Source of the DNA: Gordonia sp. (in: high G+C Gram-positive bacteria)
GTDB taxonomy: Bacteria; Actinomycetota; Actinomycetes; Mycobacteriales; Mycobacteriaceae
Assembly: GCA_030152405.1 (NCBI GenBank)
Contig: JASLJL010000334.1
Coordinates: forward strand, 1-5,409
Reading direction: 5' to 3'
DNA: 5,409 nt
Below the pieces are notes generated by a model, which searched no databases, was not told where the DNA came from, and was given only the letters and a program-made list of their open reading frames with translations. The position numbers were made by a program, and so were the translations under genes. Every line of letters begins with the position of its first letter. Within the stretch, counting starts at the first letter, position 1. Below, one piece after another: positions 1 to 5,409 of this stretch.

Positions 1-957
1 GTGGCCGCGACGGTCGGCAGCGACACCCGCCTCAACGTGTGGACGCACGACACCCGGTGGCGAATGCGCGGCTCCGTCGGCATCGAGAAACGAGTCAACG
101 ACCGGCCCAGCGTGGCGATGAGCGACGACGGCAAGCTCGTCGCGACGGCCAACAACAACGGCGGATCGATCGAGCTGTGGGACGTCACCGACCCGGATCG
201 GCCACGATTCGCTTCGCGGATACGGACCGACACGAGGTACACCGCGGCCGTCGCCTTCGTTCCCGGCCGCCGCGAACTGGTCGGAGGATCATCCGACACC
301 GAGATCGCCGTGTGGGACGTCGCCGACACCGCGTCACCACGACTGATCGGCGGGCCCGTCGGCGGGCCCACCGACCTGATCACCGCCGTCGCCGTCGACG
401 CCTCGGGCACTCGCATGGCGATCACGTCCGACGACCGGAACGTGTACGTGTACGACATCGCGACGCTCAGACGGCTGCGCACCATCGCGATCGGCACTGC
501 GGCGAGCGACGCGGTGTTCGACCCGTCGGGTCGGTCGATTCACGTCGCCGCAGACGCCCTGACCCAGTGGAGCCTCGACGACGGCTCCCTCATGTCGCGG
601 AGCGACGTCGACGATCCGGACCAGCTCTCGATCATGGGCGACGACACTCTGCTGATGGGGACCAGCGCCCGGAGCGTGGTGGCGTACCGGATCGGAGACG
701 ACGGCGTCCTCGCCGACCGCCGCGTGGTGACGCCGGTGTTCGGCGGATCACGAGCGCCGACGGCGCGGTGGCGTTTTCCGGCCGTCACCTCGGGCGCGAC
801 CGGCGACTTCCTCACCGCGGGCGAGACGACGGGCCTGCTGTATGCCCAGTCGCTCGATCCCGTCGACGGCCACGACTGGATCTGCGCGGTCACCGCGCCC
901 CTGAACGAGCAGCAGGCCGAGCGTCATCGTGTCGCCGCAGGCGACGACGCCTGCTGA
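1..957 (+). CDS. WD40 repeat beta-propeller protein, 5' end outside the window
   Basis: The frame is open from base 1 to the TGA at 955-957 (318 residues visible). At least seven blade-like units can be seen, each with a hydrophobic strand ending in an aromatic residue: LNVW (11-14), IELW (57-60), IAVW (102-105), VYVY (148-151), LTQW (187-190), VVAY (226-229) and GLLY (278-281). The spacing is about 40-45 residues, and blades often carry an upstream S-x-D/P-x-G turn (SDDG 41-44, DPSG 174-177). The visible protein begins inside a blade strand, so GTG at base 1 is probably an internal Val and the gene continues upstream. The C-terminus has a two-Cys tail (C295 and C318) around a PLNEQQ segment, resembling the tails of actinobacterial WD40 proteins that carry N-terminal signalling or NTPase domains. 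WD40 propellers are binding scaffolds, so no enzyme activity or partner can be inferred. It ends about 375 bases before the operon and shows no functional link to it. Confidence 0.85.
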   Translation: MAATVGSDTRLNVWTHDTRWRMRGSVGIEKRVNDRPSVAMSDDGKLVATANNNGGSIELWDVTDPDRPRFASRIRTDTRYTAAVAFVPGRRELVGGSSDTEIAVWDVADTASPRLIGGPVGGPTDLITAVAVDASGTRMAITSDDRNVYVYDIATLRRLRTIAIGTAASDAVFDPSGRSIHVAADALTQWSLDDGSLMSRSDVDDPDQLSIMGDDTLLMGTSARSVVAYRIGDDGVLADRRVVTPVFGGSRAPTARWRFPAVTSGATGDFLTAGETTGLLYAQSLDPVDGHDWICAVTAPLNEQQAERHRVAAGDDAC

Positions 958-1010
958 CCTCGCACACGCGGCTCGTCGTTCGGCCCGCGCTGATTAATTG
1001 GTCCTCACCA

Positions 1011-1023
1011 GCCCCTCTGGGGC
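1011..1023 (+). terminator. Weak hairpin after the WD40 gene, possible terminator
   Basis: GCCCC and GGGGC form a 5-bp stem with a TCT loop, 54 bases after the WD40 stop codon and upstream of the candidate promoter. There is no T-tract after it, so this is only a candidate; actinobacteria often use such U-less hairpins or Rho. Nothing else was recognised in 958-1040. Confidence 0.2.
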
Positions 1024-1042
1024 GGCGGGACGATCGCAGCGA

Positions 1043-1071
1043 TTGCCGCATGTGGTTGCGCCGCTTACGTT
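1043..1071 (+). promoter_or_regulatory. Candidate sigma-70-type promoter for the riboswitch operon
   Basis: TTGCCG (1043-1048) is separated by 17 bases from TACGTT (1066-1071), which fits the actinobacterial TAnnnT -10 pattern. Transcription would begin near 1078-1079, about 8-9 bases before the first paired base of the riboswitch. This placement is the main support; the hexamers alone would not be convincing. Confidence 0.4.
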
Positions 1072-1086
1072 CTCAGCAGCACAGAA

Positions 1087-1179
1087 TTCATCACGAGCGG
1101 CTGAGAGACTGGCTCTTTGACGCCGCAGCAACCGGTGGGGTTCACCCCTACTAGGTGCTAATGCCAGAGACGATGAACC
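1087..1179 (+). ncRNA. SAM riboswitch aptamer (SAM-I-type core, probably SAM-I/IV or SAM-IV variant)
   Basis: The conserved SAM-clan core is present in order. P1 is TTCATC (1087-1092) with GATGAA (1172-1177). P2 is CGGC (1098-1101) with GCCG (1122-1125), carrying the kink-turn-like TGAGAG and TTTGA elements and a loop with GACTGGC (1107-1113). The invariant GCAACC (1128-1133) pairs with GGTGC (1154-1158) to form P3, capped by GGGG/CCCC (1137-1140/1145-1148). It is followed by the S-box junction CTAAT. Loop CTGGC (1109-1113) is complementary to GCCAG (1163-1167), the expected pseudoknot. Only four bases (AGAC) lie between GCCAG and the P1 3' strand, so the P4 hairpin of classical SAM-I is absent. 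That is a feature of the related SAM-IV and SAM-I/IV classes. GGTTCA (1139-1144) in P3 also matches TGAACC (1174-1179), a candidate second pseudoknot. SAM riboswitches normally switch methionine and sulfur genes off when SAM is abundant. It lies 155 bases upstream of the oxygenase start, same strand. Confidence 0.92.
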
Positions 1180-1320
1180 ATCTCGACGTCCCCGCACGCG
1201 GGGTCTCGAGCCTGTACGGCCGTCACCTGTTCCGGTGCAGCCGCTCGTGATCGTTGCATGTGCCGTCCGCATGACACCGCGGACGACGACACACGATTCG
1301 AGTCCGGCTGTTGCCGGACA
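1180..1320 (+). promoter_or_regulatory. Structured leader between aptamer and first gene, putative expression platform
   Basis: This stretch holds four hairpins. The first is 1182-1210 (CTCGA/TCGAG around CCCCG/CGGGG). The second is 1224-1237 (CACC/GGTG, loop TGTTCC). The third is 1264-1285 (CGTCCGC/GCGGACG, loop of 8). The fourth is 1302-1319 (GTCCGGC/GCCGGAC, loop TGTT), ending one base before the Shine-Dalgarno sequence. None is followed by a U-tract, so translational control or Rho-dependent termination is more likely than an intrinsic terminator. CCTGTTCC (1226-1233) can pair with the ribosome binding site at 1322-1329 with one mismatch and one wobble. A 29-codon open frame (1161-1250) also runs through this leader. 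The pairings are read from sequence without folding-energy calculation. Confidence 0.4.
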
Positions 1321-1329
1321 GGGGAGAGG
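1321..1329 (+). promoter_or_regulatory. Ribosome binding site of the oxygenase gene
   Basis: The purine run GGGGAGAGG ends five bases before ATG 1335. It fixes that ATG as the start, in preference to the in-frame TTG at 1311. It is also the likely target of riboswitch control. Confidence 0.7.
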
Positions 1330-1334
1330 CACAG

Positions 1335-2159
1335 ATGACGACCACACTGAGCGCGCCGCACACCGGTGGCGCCGACCAGGAACACGACCGGGTGGCGACG
1401 ACGACCGCCACCGATTTCTCCGCAGATCACCTGCTGCGCCTGTTGAAAGGCGATGTCTACGCCGTCCGCGTCCGTGGGCTGGCGACCGGGGAGGCACTCG
1501 CTGGGCTTCGCGAACGCTTCGTCGGACGCGACGATCATGGTCCCCTCGCGACCGACCCGCAGTTCCGGCGCATCGGCCACGCGTTCTCCGAGGTCGCGCC
1601 GACCGATCAGGGACAGTACTTCGCCGATGCGGCGGCGCACCGGAGCCGTCTGCGCGAGATCGCCGCGCCCTACCAGTACCCGTCGGACGCGGTGCGGATC
1701 CTGCTTGACGAGGCCTGGCCGACGGGGACCACTCTGCTCACGTCGGAGAGTCAGAAGTTCTTTGCGGGAGTGGCGCGCTACCAGCAGGCAGGTGTCGATC
1801 TGGAACCGCACACCGACAACATCGCGCGAAACCTGCCGGACGACGACCTCGGCATCCGACGACAGCTGTCGGTGAACGTCTATCTCGATGTTCCGGACAG
1901 CGGAGGCGAGCTGGAGATCTGGGACGCCTACCCGACCGAGGCCGACTACCGCGAGCTCGCGGGCGAACGGGTGTGGGGCGTGGACCGCGACTCCGTCGGT
2001 GACCCGGCACTCGTCGTCCGACCGGAGGTGGGGGAGGCGATCTTCATCGATCCCCGACGCGTGCACGCGGTGGCGCCGTCTCACGATCGACCGAGGGTCA
2101 CCGTCGGACTGTTCGTCGGTGTCCGCGGCCAGGACCAGCCGTTGGCGGTGTGGAGCTGA
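1335..2159 (+). CDS. 2-oxoglutarate/Fe(II)-dependent oxygenase, prolyl-4-hydroxylase-like fold
   Basis: This 274-residue protein is likely a cytosolic non-haem iron oxygenase that couples oxidative decarboxylation of 2-oxoglutarate to hydroxylation or another oxidation of a substrate. The C-terminal half carries the jelly-roll signature: H159-x-D161 (in EPHTDN), then R-x-L-S-V-x-x-YL (from 176) leading to GGEL (190-193), as in P4Hc-type domains. The distal iron ligand is H244 (RRVHAV). R254 (in RPRVTV), ten residues later, is the expected 2-oxoglutarate carboxylate ligand. The facial triad is complete, so it should be active. The N-terminal ~140 residues are helical and variable and probably shape the substrate pocket. 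The first ~28 residues are Thr/Ala-rich and look disordered. ATG 1335 is chosen for its strong ribosome binding site. It is first in the riboswitch operon and its stop overlaps the CDPS start (TGATG), which suggests it tailors the cyclodipeptide or makes a precursor amino acid. The substrate cannot be read from sequence. Confidence 0.88.
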   Translation: MTTTLSAPHTGGADQEHDRVATTTATDFSADHLLRLLKGDVYAVRVRGLATGEALAGLRERFVGRDDHGPLATDPQFRRIGHAFSEVAPTDQGQYFADAAAHRSRLREIAAPYQYPSDAVRILLDEAWPTGTTLLTSESQKFFAGVARYQQAGVDLEPHTDNIARNLPDDDLGIRRQLSVNVYLDVPDSGGELEIWDAYPTEADYRELAGERVWGVDRDSVGDPALVVRPEVGEAIFIDPRRVHAVAPSHDRPRVTVGLFVGVRGQDQPLAVWS

Positions 2160-2845
2160 TGACACTCGCCGTCACCGCCCCGGTCGGCTCGGCGTCGCAC
2201 AAGGCGGCGTTCGACCTCAAGGGGGCGCACTACGAGTACGAAGGACGATCGACGATTCTCCTGGTCAGCGTGGGCGCCGACTATCACGAGGGGGAGAAGT
2301 TCGGCGCGACCGTCGACCTGCTGAACCGCAGTGGGTTCTCGCGGGTGACCGTCGCGGTCGCCGACACCCTGCAGCGTCACAACCTCGACGTTCCGCCGGG
2401 CGAGGCTTACCGGCTCTCGCGCCGTCGGGGCGACCAGTGGATTGCTCGCAACCGCCCCCTCCTCGATCTGCTGACCGCGGACGTCGACATCCTCCGGTGG
2501 GACACGGCACTCAGCGATCCCGCCTATCCGCACGCCCTCGACGACGTGCGGACCGCGTATGAGACGAACGCCGACTACGCGGCCGCGATCGACTCGACGA
2601 TCGACCGCTTCGTCTCACGCCGCGGCGACGACGTCCCCGACGTGGACCGCATCCGCAACGGCTGCCGGACGTATCTCCTCGAGGAGGTGCCGATCATCCA
2701 ACCGTTGTGGGCCGATCAGGGATACGACTTCGTGGTGTACCCGCAGCAGATCTCGACCGCCATGCAGGCGACGCGCGACCTGTTCGTCGGTGAGGGCGCC
2801 GCGTGGCTGCCGCTCCGTTTCAAGAAGCGGAAGTCGGCTCGATGA
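2159..2845 (+). CDS. tRNA-dependent cyclodipeptide synthase (CDPS), XYP subfamily
   Basis: CDPSs take two aminoacyl-tRNAs and make a cyclodipeptide (2,5-diketopiperazine) by ping-pong catalysis on a Rossmann-like fold related to class Ic aminoacyl-tRNA synthetases. The first strand [10 protein letters not shown] (33-42) places S37 as the serine that forms the aminoacyl-enzyme, matching S37 of Alb[11 protein letters not shown] (67-76) and GDQWIARN (91-98) are typical family segments. YLLEEVP (172-178) supplies Y172 and E176, equivalent to AlbC Y178 and E182. FVVYP (191-195) supplies the conserved Tyr followed by Pro. Residue 40 is Ala rather than Asn, so the signature is X-Y-P, not N-Y-H. The tail (221-228, FKKRKSAR) is basic and may contact tRNA. 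Length (228) is normal. ATG 2159 overlaps the preceding stop; in-frame GTG 2150 would add three residues. A GGAG lies only three bases before the ATG, so translation is probably coupled. The two amino acids used cannot be predicted by eye. Confidence 0.93.
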   Translation: MTLAVTAPVGSASHKAAFDLKGAHYEYEGRSTILLVSVGADYHEGEKFGATVDLLNRSGFSRVTVAVADTLQRHNLDVPPGEAYRLSRRRGDQWIARNRPLLDLLTADVDILRWDTALSDPAYPHALDDVRTAYETNADYAAAIDSTIDRFVSRRGDDVPDVDRIRNGCRTYLLEEVPIIQPLWADQGYDFVVYPQQISTAMQATRDLFVGEGAAWLPLRFKKRKSAR

Positions 2846-4254
2846 GCATCGTCGAGACCGAGGTGACCGCGGGAAGACGGACCGCGGGCTTCGTCGGACT
2901 GGCGACGGCGTCGTTCCTCGGCTGTATCGATCTGACGATCGTGTCGACGGCGCTGCCCGCCATCACCCGTGAGCTCGGAACGTCGATCTCGGTGTCCCAA
3001 CTCGTGCTCAGCGGGTTCCTGACGGCTCTCGCGATGTTCATGGTGACCGCGGGCCGGATCGGGGACCAGCTGGGACGACGAACCGTGCTGGTGGCGGGGC
3101 TCGGCGTGTTCGTCGTCGCATCGGTCGGCGCGGCTCTGGCGCCGGGGATCGGTTGGCTGATCGCGGCGAGGTTCGTGCAGGGCGCGTCGTGCGCGGTGCT
3201 CTACACGGGCACGTCCACGCTGGTGGAACAACTGTTCCCGGAGGGAGAGCGTGGACGCGCGGTCGGTTGGCTGTACGCCGTCAACGGTGTCGGACTGGCG
3301 ATCGGCCCGGTCCTCGGCGGACTCCTGGTCCCCGCGTTCGGGTGGGCGTCGGTCTTCTGGATCAACGTCCCGTTCGGGCTGGTGGCCGTCGGTCTGATCC
3401 TGGCCGCGGTCCCGTCGCCCGCGCCGGAGTCGGATCGGGGGACCGACGTTCCCGGTCAGGTGGCGCTCGCCGTCGCGGTGGCCGCCGCCGTCGCATTCGT
3501 CTCGCTGCCGGCGAGCGCGGGGTGGGCGAGCGTGCCGGTGATCGCGTCGGGAGTCGTCGCCGTGGCGGCCGTGGTGCTGCTCGTCGCGGCCGAACGACGG
3601 TCGCCCGACCCGCTCCTGCGCGTCGACCTGCTCGCGCACCCTCGACTCCGGGCGGCGTTGCTCTCGGACTTCTTCCTGGCGGCGTTCTACGCGTCGGCCC
3701 TTCTCGTGCTGCCGCAGTATCTCGCTGACCGGCACGGACTCGGTGAACGCCTGATCGGAGTCTCGCTGCTTCTAGTCAGCGGCACGATGGCGTTCGCCTC
3801 GCCACGTGTGGGCCGCTGGGTCGATCACGGCGGTCCCACCCGCCCGCTGCGATTCGGGTTCGCTTCACTCGCGGTGTCAGCGGGGGCACTTCTGGCGGGT
3901 GCGCTCTCCGGACAGATCGCCGTCCTGCTCGTCGGGTTCGTGTTCTTCGGACTCGGATGGGCGCTGATCCTGGCGCCTGCGACCCTGTCGGCGCTGTCGG
4001 CGGTTCCCACCGGTGAGGCGGGCTTCGCAATCGGCGCCTCCTGGACGTTCCACAACCTCGGCGGCGCTCTCGGTGCCGCCGTCGCCGCAGCGCTCTACGC
4101 GTCGTCCGACGCCGACGGCGGCTTGACGTCGACCGCGGTGTTCCTGCTCGTCGGCGCAGTCATCGCGCTCGCGGCGAACGCTTTGATCCCTGATTCGCAT
4201 TCCACCGTCCACGCCGCAGGCGTCGACGGTCCCAGAGAAGAGACTTCCCGATGA
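2842..4254 (+). CDS. MFS drug/metabolite exporter, DHA2 family (14 TM)
   Basis: This 470-residue integral membrane protein is probably a proton-driven exporter of the EmrB/QacA (DHA2) type. Motif D1-like [12 protein letters not shown] lies in TM1 (28-39). Motif [11 protein letters not shown] (71-80), is in the TM2-3 loop. The antiporter motif [13 protein letters not shown] (149-160), is in TM5. FWINVPFG (172-179) at TM6 is characteristic of DHA2 members. About fourteen hydrophobic segments can be counted, with TM13 around 395-420 and TM14 around 430-449; the last ~20 residues are a polar tail. The start overlaps the CDPS stop (ATGA, 2842-2845), with GGAAG at 2829-2833 as a possible ribosome binding site. 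Position next to a CDPS suggests it exports the finished diketopiperazine, as MFS genes beside other CDPS clusters are thought to do (bicyclomycin, pulcherriminic acid). It may also give self-protection. Family is certain; substrate is inferred. Confidence 0.95.
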   Translation: MSIVETEVTAGRRTAGFVGLATASFLGCIDLTIVSTALPAITRELGTSISVSQLVLSGFLTALAMFMVTAGRIGDQLGRRTVLVAGLGVFVVASVGAALAPGIGWLIAARFVQGASCAVLYTGTSTLVEQLFPEGERGRAVGWLYAVNGVGLAIGPVLGGLLVPAFGWASVFWINVPFGLVAVGLILAAVPSPAPESDRGTDVPGQVALAVAVAAAVAFVSLPASAGWASVPVIASGVVAVAAVVLLVAAERRSPDPLLRVDLLAHPRLRAALLSDFFLAAFYASALLVLPQYLADRHGLGERLIGVSLLLVSGTMAFASPRVGRWVDHGGPTRPLRFGFASLAVSAGALLAGALSGQIAVLLVGFVFFGLGWALILAPATLSALSAVPTGEAGFAIGASWTFHNLGGALGAAVAAALYASSDADGGLTSTAVFLLVGAVIALAANALIPDSHSTVHAAGVDGPREETSR

Positions 4255-5409
4255 AGAACAGCACCCGTGCGGCGGTCGCCGTGCTCGCCGTCGCCACCGC
4301 TCTGCCGCTCGCGGCGTGCGCGGGGGACGACGCGGAGTCCGACGTCCTGCGTTACGGGCTGTCGTCGGCGCCCAGCTGCGCCGATCCCGCCCAGTCGAGC
4401 ACCAACCAGACCGTCAACGTGTCCCGTCAAGTGGTCGATTCGCTCGTCGACCAGAACCGGGACACCGGTGAGCTCACACCATGGCTCGCAGAACGGTTCG
4501 CCGCGTCCCCGGACGGCCGCAGTTTCACGTTCACCCTGCGGGACGACGTGACCTTCAGCGACGGAACGCCGCTGACCTCGGACGTGGTCAAGAAGAACTT
4601 CGACGCGCTCACCTCCGACGAGTCGACGTCCACCCGAACACTCCAGGCGTCCGGGTTCCTGCTCGGCTACGAGCGGACCGACACCCCGGACAAGCGAACC
4701 GCGATCGTTCGATTCGCCGAACCCAATGTCCAGTTCCTGCAAGCTGCGGCGACCACTCAACTGGGGATCCTCGCGCCGTCGACGGTCTCCGCGTCGTTCG
4801 ACGACAGGTGCACCGCGAGTGCGGTCATCGGCAGCGGACCGTACACCTACAGCGGGTGGGAGCAAGACCGGTCGGTCTCGCTCACCAGGCGGGACGACTA
4901 CCGGTGGACCCCGGACACCGGGCTCGCCGACCAGGCGCGATACCGCACGGTCGAGTTCAGCGTGGTGCCCGAGTCCGGAGTCAGAGCGGGCAGCGTCACG
5001 TCCGGTCAGTTGGACGCGAGCGCCGATCCCCAGCCCCAGGACCGCAGCGCGATCGAAGCGTCCGGCGCGGTGCTGACCTCGCGTCCCAACCCGGGCCTGC
5101 CGTACGTCTTCCAGTCGAACGTGTCGCGCGGTGTGCTCGCCGACCCGGCGGTCCGCCGTGCCGTGACCACAGCATTGGACCGGAAGGAACTCGTCGACAC
5201 CGTCCTCGGGGACTCGTTCAAACCTGCGACCAGTGTTCTCGCGTCGACCACTCCCGGGTACCGAGCCGACCCTGCGATCCGGCTCGACCGTGCCGAGTCC
5301 GCGCGTGTGCTCGATGCCGCGGGCTGGCGGTCGTCGGGTGGGACACGGACCAAAGACGGGAAGAAGCTGGCGTTCGACGTCATCTACTCGCCGGAGTTCT
5401 ACGGCAACA
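4251..5409 (+). CDS. ABC importer substrate-binding lipoprotein, family 5 (peptide/nickel type), 3' end outside the window
   Basis: The frame opens at ATG 4251 within an ATGA overlap with the exporter stop and stays open to the window end (386 residues seen; family members are usually 500-550). The N-terminus is a lipoprotein signal: basic KNSTR, a hydrophobic run, then lipobox LAAC with C23 as lipidated cysteine. The mature protein should be anchored outside the membrane. The SBP_bac_5 fold shows in LTPWLAERF (75-83), SPDGRSFTFTLRDDVTFSDG (86-105) followed by PLTSDVV, and GSGPYTY (194-200), the counterpart of the usual GTGPY. DPAVRRAVTTALDRKELV (298-315) is the canonical hinge-helix segment. 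C43 and C187 could form a disulfide. Relatives bind di/oligopeptides, glutathione, nickel or metal-opine complexes. Permease and ATPase genes probably follow. Placement suggests uptake of the operon's own product, its metal complex, or a sulfur-bearing peptide. Confidence 0.94.
   Translation, partial: MKNSTRAAVAVLAVATALPLAACAGDDAESDVLRYGLSSAPSCADPAQSSTNQTVNVSRQVVDSLVDQNRDTGELTPWLAERFAASPDGRSFTFTLRDDVTFSDGTPLTSDVVKKNFDALTSDESTSTRTLQASGFLLGYERTDTPDKRTAIVRFAEPNVQFLQAAATTQLGILAPSTVSASFDDRCTASAVIGSGPYTYSGWEQDRSVSLTRRDDYRWTPDTGLADQARYRTVEFSVVPESGVRAGSVTSGQLDASADPQPQDRSAIEASGAVLTSRPNPGLPYVFQSNVSRGVLADPAVRRAVTTALDRKELVDTVLGDSFKPATSVLASTTPGYRADPAIRLDRAESARVLDAAGWRSSGGTRTKDGKKLAFDVIYSPEFYGN

Noticed and set aside
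991..1000. AT-rich ATTAAT patch as a -10 element
   Set aside because: No fitting -35 element is seen upstream and it would place the start about 90 bases before the riboswitch; the 1043-1071 pair fits better.
39..1154. 371-codon + strand frame overlapping the WD40 gene and the riboswitch
   Set aside because: The product is almost all Arg, with no hydrophobic core, and it runs through the conserved riboswitch; it is a frame shadow of the WD40 gene.
1311..1334. TTG 1311 as an upstream start of the oxygenase
   Set aside because: It lies in the loop of a 7-bp hairpin with no ribosome binding site in front, whereas ATG 1335 has GGGGAGAGG at good spacing.
1158..2165. 335-codon open frame on the - strand opposite the oxygenase gene
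   Set aside because: It mirrors the oxygenase reading frame, as expected when third positions are G/C-rich; the product is Arg/Asp/Val-rich with no recognisable domain, while the + strand shows a complete oxygenase motif set.
2716..3735. 339-codon - strand open frame under the exporter gene
   Set aside because: Its translation is a low-complexity Arg/Asp/Glu/His-rich string typical of antisense to a GC-rich membrane protein gene; the exporter on the + strand is unambiguous.
4267..4551. 94-codon + strand frame in the lipoprotein gene
   Set aside because: It is out of frame with the lipobox and binding-protein motifs that start at ATG 4251; the product is Arg/Ser/Pro-rich.
4095..4865. 256-codon - strand frame across the exporter/lipoprotein junction
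   Set aside because: It spans the junction of two well supported + strand genes and its translation has no recognisable motif.
1..5409. CRISPR array, tRNA or rRNA genes, insertion sequence or attachment-site repeats
   Set aside because: No regularly spaced repeats, no tRNA-like cloverleaf, no transposase-like product and no long terminal inverted repeats were seen on reading the window.

Overview
The window is a GC-rich stretch with a strong G/C preference at third codon positions, compact overlapping genes and a SAM-clan riboswitch in the leader. Together these suggest an actinobacterium, most likely of the Mycobacteriales type (Gordonia, Rhodococcus or Nocardia relatives). The genus is an inference from style and was not tested by a search. 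All recognisable genes lie on the + strand.

Layout. Bases 1-957 hold the C-terminal part of a WD40 beta-propeller protein that is unrelated in function to what follows. Bases 958-1334 are a 377-base intergenic region. It contains a weak hairpin after the WD40 gene, a candidate promoter at 1043-1071, a SAM-responsive riboswitch aptamer at 1087-1179, and a further structured leader with a strong ribosome binding site at 1321-1329. Bases 1335-5409 hold four genes whose junctions all overlap (TGATG, ATGA, ATGA), so they form one translationally coupled operon. The genes are a 2-oxoglutarate/Fe(II) oxygenase, a tRNA-dependent cyclodipeptide synthase (CDPS), a 14-TM DHA2-type MFS exporter, and the start of a family 5 solute-binding lipoprotein of an ABC importer, which is cut by the window end.

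Working model. The CDPS joins two aminoacyl-tRNA-borne amino acids into a diketopiperazine. The oxygenase hydroxylates or otherwise oxidises it, or a precursor amino acid. The MFS protein exports the product, and the ABC system fronted by the lipoprotein brings a related molecule (peptide, product, or metal/product complex) back in. The unusual part is the control: a SAM riboswitch at the head of a small natural-product operon implies that the molecule is made when methionine/SAM runs low. This points to a role in sulfur, methionine or metal acquisition rather than a conventional antibiotic. Gene families and riboswitch core are read directly from the sequence; product chemistry and physiological role are inference.
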